From assembly GCA_030603485.1 (NCBI GenBank), contig JAUVXS010000074.1, positions 1 through 8,772 of the forward strand: a DNA stretch of 8,772 nt, in the 5' to 3' direction. A program made the translations under genes and the position numbers. Source of the DNA: Dehalococcoidia bacterium. Lineage in GTDB: Bacteria; Chloroflexota; Dehalococcoidia; GIF9; AB-539-J10. Below are positions 5,468-8,772 of the stretch, piece after piece. Under the pieces are notes generated by a model, which saw only the letters and a list, made by a program, of their open reading frames with translations, searched no databases and had not been told where the DNA came from. Position 1 is the first letter of the stretch, and every line of letters begins with the position of its first letter.

Positions 5468-6553
5468 TCACTGCCAGGCCCTCAGTCGCCTCAAGGCTTC
5501 GAGCTTCTCTCTGTCTCCAATTTTGGCTTTTTCCACCGCCTGTGTCAGAAAATGGATGCTGCTATCGTAGATCTTCCTGTCCACAGGATAAGGATGGCCA
5601 TCTTTGCCGCCGTGGGCAAAGCTATAGCTCGCCGGGTCGCGCAGGCTAACCGGTGTGTCATAAACTAGCTCTGAAATAAGACTCAGGGCACGGAGCGTTT
5701 TGGGTCCTATTCCCTCGAGGGCCAGTAATGATTCAAAGTTTTCGGGCTTATGTTCATAAGCATTGAGGAAAATCTTGCTCAGCCTGTCAGGGTGAATATC
5801 TTCCAGGCTGATATAAGGCCGCGGGGGTAAGCTTAAGGTCTTTAACCTATTTAGCTGGCCTACAATTTTGGCTGGCTTCTCTTTGGCAGCGACCTGGGCA
5901 ATGACATCTCTCACCTTTGTGCTCTCCAGGGCTACCAGATTCAACGCTTCCCCCTTGGCCTGGGAACAGATAGCGGCCTCAGGTTCGCAGACAAAGTCAA
6001 CGACTTTCTCCCCCAGCCAGTGGTAGCGTCGTGCATAGCGATTGACTTCATTCATACCCTGTTGAATGACTGCCCAAGAGCCGTCTTGGGTAAAAAAGAA
6101 GCTATGATGATAGAGCTGGTAACCATCCTGGAGGGCGGAATTATCCACCTTGGCGGACATCCTGCTGGCGTAGATCAGAGATGACGGATTGACCTTCAGA
6201 AGGTGCCCGGTGTTTTCTATCTCCGTAGGGGTTTTCCGTGAAGTCCTGCCCTTGCCCCCGGCGACAAATAAGCCAAGCTCTCTTTCCAGCCCTCGCATTC
6301 CTTCTTTTAATGCGCCGCAGACGGTGGTGGTAACGCCGCTGGAGTGCCAGTCATAGCCCAGGACGCAACCAAAAGCCTGAAACCAGAAGGGGTCGGAAAG
6401 ACGGCGCAGCATCTCCGCAGAGCCAAACTCAGTTACCGTAACAATGGTAATCTCCCGGGCGAGCTGGCACATCCGCCCGAAAAGCCACGGCGGCACTTTG
6501 CCGTAATGCAAAGGCAGATTGGCAATCCCCGTCCTCTGTCCCGAGCTAAGCAT
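5468..6553 (-). CDS. DUF763 domain-containing protein
   Basis: The 361-residue protein shows the characteristic DUF763 blocks: RTGIANLPLHYGKVPPWLF (7-25), RRLSDPFWFQAFGCVLGYDW (50-69), HSSGVTTTVCGALKEG (70-85), FVAGGKGRTSRKTP (96-109) and SAKVDNSALQDGYQLYHH (133-150). The C-terminal block has a helix-hairpin-helix signature, LLALEGIGPKTLRALS (276-291), then SFAHGGKDGHPYPVDR (311-326). The family is found in archaea and in some bacteria. Its function is not established to my knowledge; the HhH points to DNA binding. The ATG at 6553 is six codons before the conserved RTG start of the family and seems right, although the Shine-Dalgarno is poor (GGGAG abutting the ATG). It is transcribed in the same direction as the nuclease gene, 197 bases upstream of it, and is divergent from the accessory segment to its right. 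No signal peptide or membrane segment is present. Confidence 0.88.
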   Translation of the reverse strand: MLSSGQRTGIANLPLHYGKVPPWLFGRMCQLAREITIVTVTEFGSAEMLRRLSDPFWFQAFGCVLGYDWHSSGVTTTVCGALKEGMRGLERELGLFVAGGKGRTSRKTPTEIENTGHLLKVNPSSLIYASRMSAKVDNSALQDGYQLYHHSFFFTQDGSWAVIQQGMNEVNRYARRYHWLGEKVVDFVCEPEAAICSQAKGEALNLVALESTKVRDVIAQVAAKEKPAKIVGQLNRLKTLSLPPRPYISLEDIHPDRLSKIFLNAYEHKPENFESLLALEGIGPKTLRALSLISELVYDTPVSLRDPASYSFAHGGKDGHPYPVDRKIYDSSIHFLTQAVEKAKIGDREKLEALRRLRAWQ

Positions 6554-6569
6554 CTCCCGTTCCAGGGAT

Positions 6570-6598
6570 ATTATACAACAGCGTTACCCTGATGGCAT
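6570..6598 (-). promoter_or_regulatory. Candidate promoter of the DUF763 gene
   Basis: On the minus strand ATGCCA (6593-6598, four of six matches to TTGACA) is followed after 17 bases by a perfect TATAAT (6570-6575). The predicted transcript start near 6563 gives a very short leader of about ten bases, in line with the weak ribosome-binding site. Confidence 0.45.
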
Positions 6599-6647
6599 TG
6601 CAGTTTTGACACAGAAAGCTGCGTCCATTACTCGACGCATAGACTAC

Positions 6648-6675
6648 TGGACATAAAACGAATTTCGTATATACT
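6648..6675 (+). promoter_or_regulatory. Candidate promoter of the orphan gene at 6733
   Basis: TGGACA (6648-6653), a 16-base spacer and TATACT (6670-6675) each match the consensus at five of six positions. The start would be near 6682, leaving a leader of about 50 bases that carries the strong GGAGGTG site at 6718-6724. Just upstream, GCGTC (6621-6625) and GACGC (6634-6638) form a small inverted repeat that could be an operator. Confidence 0.5.
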
Positions 6676-6732
6676 TAAATTATCTGCTCATTGCGGGCAA
6701 AAGAAAGAAATAAATGGGGAGGTGGGATAAAT

Positions 6733-7428
6733 ATGGCAATAGCAAAGGATTGTTTTGAAACTGGGCTATTTCTGATGGGTACTGTGTGGGGAGACAGAAA
6801 CACAAAACCCCAGCAGCATCTTATTGCGACGAAGCAAGCGACTTTTGCCTTGAAGAATCTTGATATAGATACAAAATTTGTAGACAAATCTACACCACCC
6901 ACATCAGTTTCTCATAATGTTAAGGCACAACTACTATGGGTCGCTAACACCGTGGATTTTCTGCAAAAGGAACTCAAGCCTTTGATAGAAAAGCTATACG
7001 GAACAGAAGCCTCGTATTGTTATCAAGCAGGAATTGATCTAGGAAATCTCATGTTTGTTTCAGGTATTCTTGACTCATCAGTCATGACACCAGCTCAATT
7101 TAATAATCTCAAGTTTCTTCACCCATATCTTGACAACTTAAAGCTATCGTCCACTGGAATCGGAAATCCGCCAATGTTGGAGGAATTTATCAAGGACTAC
7201 GCAAATATCCTTTCCTCACCATCGAACATTAGTGCTTTATTAGGGGTACCAGCAAAAGCCACGACATGCGCTCAACAACTCGCTGTTTGGATCGATATAA
7301 ATATTCATTTGGGGAAGCAAGAAGGAATCTTGCAAAAGTCCGTGCCTGGATTTTTGGAAGGTATTCCTTACCTTGGGAAAGGTTTAGCAGAACTCTACAA
7401 GAACTGGAAAGGCAGAAAAGGAAAATAG
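6733..7428 (+). CDS. Hypothetical protein, orphan, in the accessory segment
   Basis: I do not recognise this 231-residue protein. The start at 6733 is chosen because GGAGGTG lies eight bases upstream; an in-frame ATG at 6691 would add 14 residues but has no such site. The sequence appears largely helical and soluble, without a clear signal peptide or membrane span. Visible segments include KAQLLWVANTVDFLQKELKP, YCYQAGIDLGNLMFVSGIL and CAQQLAVWIDINIHLG, and the tail is strongly basic (LYKNWKGRKGK). Cysteines are few and no catalytic motif stands out. It has its own promoter candidate, faces away from DUF763, and is followed after about 76 bases by an attC-like structure in the orientation expected for a gene cassette. 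A cassette-borne accessory gene is inference from that context. Confidence 0.7.
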   Translation: MAIAKDCFETGLFLMGTVWGDRNTKPQQHLIATKQATFALKNLDIDTKFVDKSTPPTSVSHNVKAQLLWVANTVDFLQKELKPLIEKLYGTEASYCYQAGIDLGNLMFVSGILDSSVMTPAQFNNLKFLHPYLDNLKLSSTGIGNPPMLEEFIKDYANILSSPSNISALLGVPAKATTCAQQLAVWIDINIHLGKQEGILQKSVPGFLEGIPYLGKGLAELYKNWKGRKGK

Positions 7429-7504
7429 AAAGGGTAAACTTCAATAAAAAGAGAGGAAAATAGGGTCCAGCTTGAATTATGAATTAAGAAAATGCCCGCA
7501 ACGG

Positions 7505-7600
7505 CAGATAACAAGCGGATATACGCTTCAGCTTACGCCCTTGCCCTTCGGGACATTGCTCCCTTCAATCGCAACATCGTATATGCTGAAAACGTTAGGC
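7505..7600 (+). repeat. attC-like recombination site (integron cassette boundary candidate)
   Basis: The segment begins with TAAC (7509-7512) and ends with GTTAGGC (7594-7600), which fits the attC 3' core GTTRRRY. Inside, AGC-GG-ATATACG (7514-7525) pairs with CGTATAT-GCT (7578-7587), leaving GG (7517-7518) unpaired. An extrahelical base near the core is a hallmark of attC sites. The central loop is about 52 bases and partly self-complementary around GCCCTTCGGGAC. The total of about 96 bases is within the known attC range. The 5' core reads AGATAAC, a poor match to RYYYAAC, and no integrase or second attC is visible, so an unrelated palindromic repeat is possible. The rest of 7429-7631 shows only AT-rich sequence with a GAATTA direct repeat. 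Confidence 0.45.
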
Positions 7601-7631
7601 GAAATCTAGCAAAATAGATGAGATAGTTGGA

Positions 7632-8772
7632 ATGAGCACAATTTCTGATAAATACCTGAAAGTCACTCGTGTATTTATAGCTTCACCTGGTGACCTGAGT
7701 GCTGAGCGGGGGCTATTTCCTAATATTATTGAAAGAGTGAACCGCATAAAGGCAAAATCGAAGGGAATACTACTGGAAGCTGTGGGTTGGGAAGACACTT
7801 TACCGGGAAAGGGCCGTCCACAAGAAAAGATAAATGAGGATGTAAAGAGTAGCCATCTGGTTGTAATGCTTTTGTGGAAAAGGTGGGGTAGTGCCACCGG
7901 AGAATACTCCTCAGGATTTGAAGAGGAATATGAAGTAGCCTGCGCAAATGATAAGGCAATTTGGTTGTATTTTCGCGGTATCCCTGATGATATGCTGGCA
8001 GACCCTGGGGAACAGTTGCAAAAAGTATTGGAATTCAGAGATGAAGTCGAAACTGAAAAGAAGTTTCTGTTCAGAAGATATGAAGACGAGAATATATGGA
8101 AAGAGCGATTTATTGAGGACTTGTGCCGATGGCTTGATGACTTACCCCCGGTTGCTTTCCAGAGCTTTCGCCCAGGCCCAGGTACCTTCGAGTCTGGGAA
8201 ACTTGCAGAATATGAACAGCGAATTGAGCAATTGGAAAAAGAGCTTGGAAGAAGTAGAGTCGAACAAATCAGGAGTGCTTATACTTGGGCGAAGGAGGCG
8301 TGGGGACACGCAGATGACGGGCATATAACTAAGGCAGAGGAGTATTTTGCCAGAGCGATTGCAATCTCCCCGCAGCCTGACATAGTGAATAATTACGGGC
8401 TGTTCTTAATGAGAATTGGAGCGTTGAAGAAAGCGGAGGAGAGATTTGTCCAGACAATGAAGATAGGTGAAATCATCGGGGACAAGACGGCTTGTGCGAA
8501 TGCCTACGGCAATCTGGGCAACCTCTATGCGACCCGTGGAGACCTCAAGACTGCCGAGGAGATGTATAAAAAGGCCCTGGCTATCGAGGAGGAACTGGGG
8601 CGAAAGGAAGGCATGGCAAGTGACTACGGCAACCTGGGCAACCTGTATTCGACCCGTGGTGACCTCAAGTGTGCCGAGGAGATGTATAAAAAGGCCCTGG
8701 CTATCGACGAGCAACTGGGGCGAAAGGAAGGCATGGCAAGTCAGTATGGCAACCTGGGCATCCTGTATGCAA
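7632..8772 (+). CDS. DUF4062-like N-terminal domain fused to tetratricopeptide repeats (3' end outside window)
   Basis: Hand translation from the ATG at 7632 gives 380 codons open to the window edge. It is the first start after an in-frame TAG at 7596-7598. Residues 10-115 match the DUF4062 pattern: RVFIASPGDLSAER (13-26), GWEDTLPGKGRPQEKINEDV (52-71), VVMLLWKRWGSATGEY (77-92) and GFEEEYEVA (95-103). A linker and helical stretch follow (about 116-213, with a coiled-coil-like EYEQRIEQLEKELGRSRVEQ at 193-212). Degenerate TPR helices occupy about 214-285, and 40-residue TPR units of the YGNLGNLYATRGDLKTAEEM type start at Y292, Y332 and Y372. DUF4062 has been linked in comparative work to TIR/SLOG-like effector domains and often heads multi-domain signalling or defence proteins. 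With a TPR sensor or scaffold tail, a defence or regulatory role is plausible but inferred. The ribosome-binding site is weak, and the gene begins 31 bases after the attC-like site. Confidence 0.75.
   Translation, partial: MSTISDKYLKVTRVFIASPGDLSAERGLFPNIIERVNRIKAKSKGILLEAVGWEDTLPGKGRPQEKINEDVKSSHLVVMLLWKRWGSATGEYSSGFEEEYEVACANDKAIWLYFRGIPDDMLADPGEQLQKVLEFRDEVETEKKFLFRRYEDENIWKERFIEDLCRWLDDLPPVAFQSFRPGPGTFESGKLAEYEQRIEQLEKELGRSRVEQIRSAYTWAKEAWGHADDGHITKAEEYFARAIAISPQPDIVNNYGLFLMRIGALKKAEERFVQTMKIGEIIGDKTACANAYGNLGNLYATRGDLKTAEEMYKKALAIEEELGRKEGMASDYGNLGNLYSTRGDLKCAEEMYKKALAIDEQLGRKEGMASQYGNLGILYA
8505..8772 (+). repeat. Near-identical 120-bp tandem coding repeats (TPR units)
   Basis: Unit 1 (8505-8624) and unit 2 (8625-8744) differ at about ten of 120 bases by hand comparison. 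A third unit begins at 8745 and runs off the edge. Several changes alter amino acids (Ala/Ser, Thr/Cys, Glu/Gln). Each unit encodes a 40-residue TPR. Such similarity at DNA level suggests recent unit duplication or gene conversion, so copy number may vary between strains. Confidence 0.85.

Noticed and set aside
6575..6600. Second attC boundary before the orphan gene (CAGCGTTACCC)
   Set aside because: GTTACCC does not fit GTTRRRY, and no matching upstream arm could be found.
6606..6611. Perfect TTGACA on the plus strand upstream of the orphan gene
   Set aside because: No acceptable -10 lies 16-18 bases downstream; the TGGACA/TATACT pair at 6648-6675 is better.
8406..8714. Minus-strand 102-codon open frame with internal repeats
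   Set aside because: Its repetition simply mirrors the TPR units on the plus strand, which carry clear TPR consensus.
8505..8772. CRISPR-like array
   Set aside because: The period is 120 bases without spacers, and the units are in-frame coding TPRs.

Overview
The window looks like a bacterial chromosome segment of moderate G+C content. The gene set (PadR plus HAAS-type membrane protein, a J-domain protein with one C-terminal domain, a short TatD, CvpA, DUF763) and an intergenic palindromic repeat of the ATTGCGA...CAATCTC kind fit a Chloroflexota/Dehalococcoidia-like genome. That placement is an impression from gene content, not a measurement.

Layout: (1) 1-1003, minus strand: a padR-like regulator followed by a PadR-associated multi-span membrane protein that runs off the left edge, behind a near-consensus promoter with an overlapping inverted repeat. 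(2) 1139-3350, plus strand: a tight cluster of a J-domain co-chaperone (split by a frameshift at a TC-dinucleotide tract), a small winged-helix-like protein, a TatD-family metal hydrolase and a thioredoxin. Two junctions are one-base TAGTG overlaps. (3) 3359-3853, minus: a CvpA-family membrane protein that converges on the thioredoxin gene. (4) 3945-6553, minus: two DNA-processing-type genes, a RecB/Cas4-like PD-(D/E)XK nuclease with an internal duplication and a DUF763 protein with a helix-hairpin-helix. A REP-like palindromic element lies between them. (5) 6733-8772, plus: an accessory-looking segment with an orphan gene, an attC-like folded site at about 7505-7600, and the first 380 codons of a DUF4062-like protein with tandem TPRs that runs off the right edge.

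Regions 1-3 look like housekeeping, stress and envelope functions. The most interesting parts are the two-lobed nuclease (active-site motifs in lobe 1, a clean four-cysteine cluster in lobe 2, next to DUF763) and the right end. There, a sensor/effector-style DUF4062-TPR gene starts 31 bases after a structure resembling an integron recombination site, which suggests a captured cassette and possibly a defence or signalling gene. Both edge genes (1-660 minus and 7632-8772 plus) are open at the window boundary and were read by hand translation.
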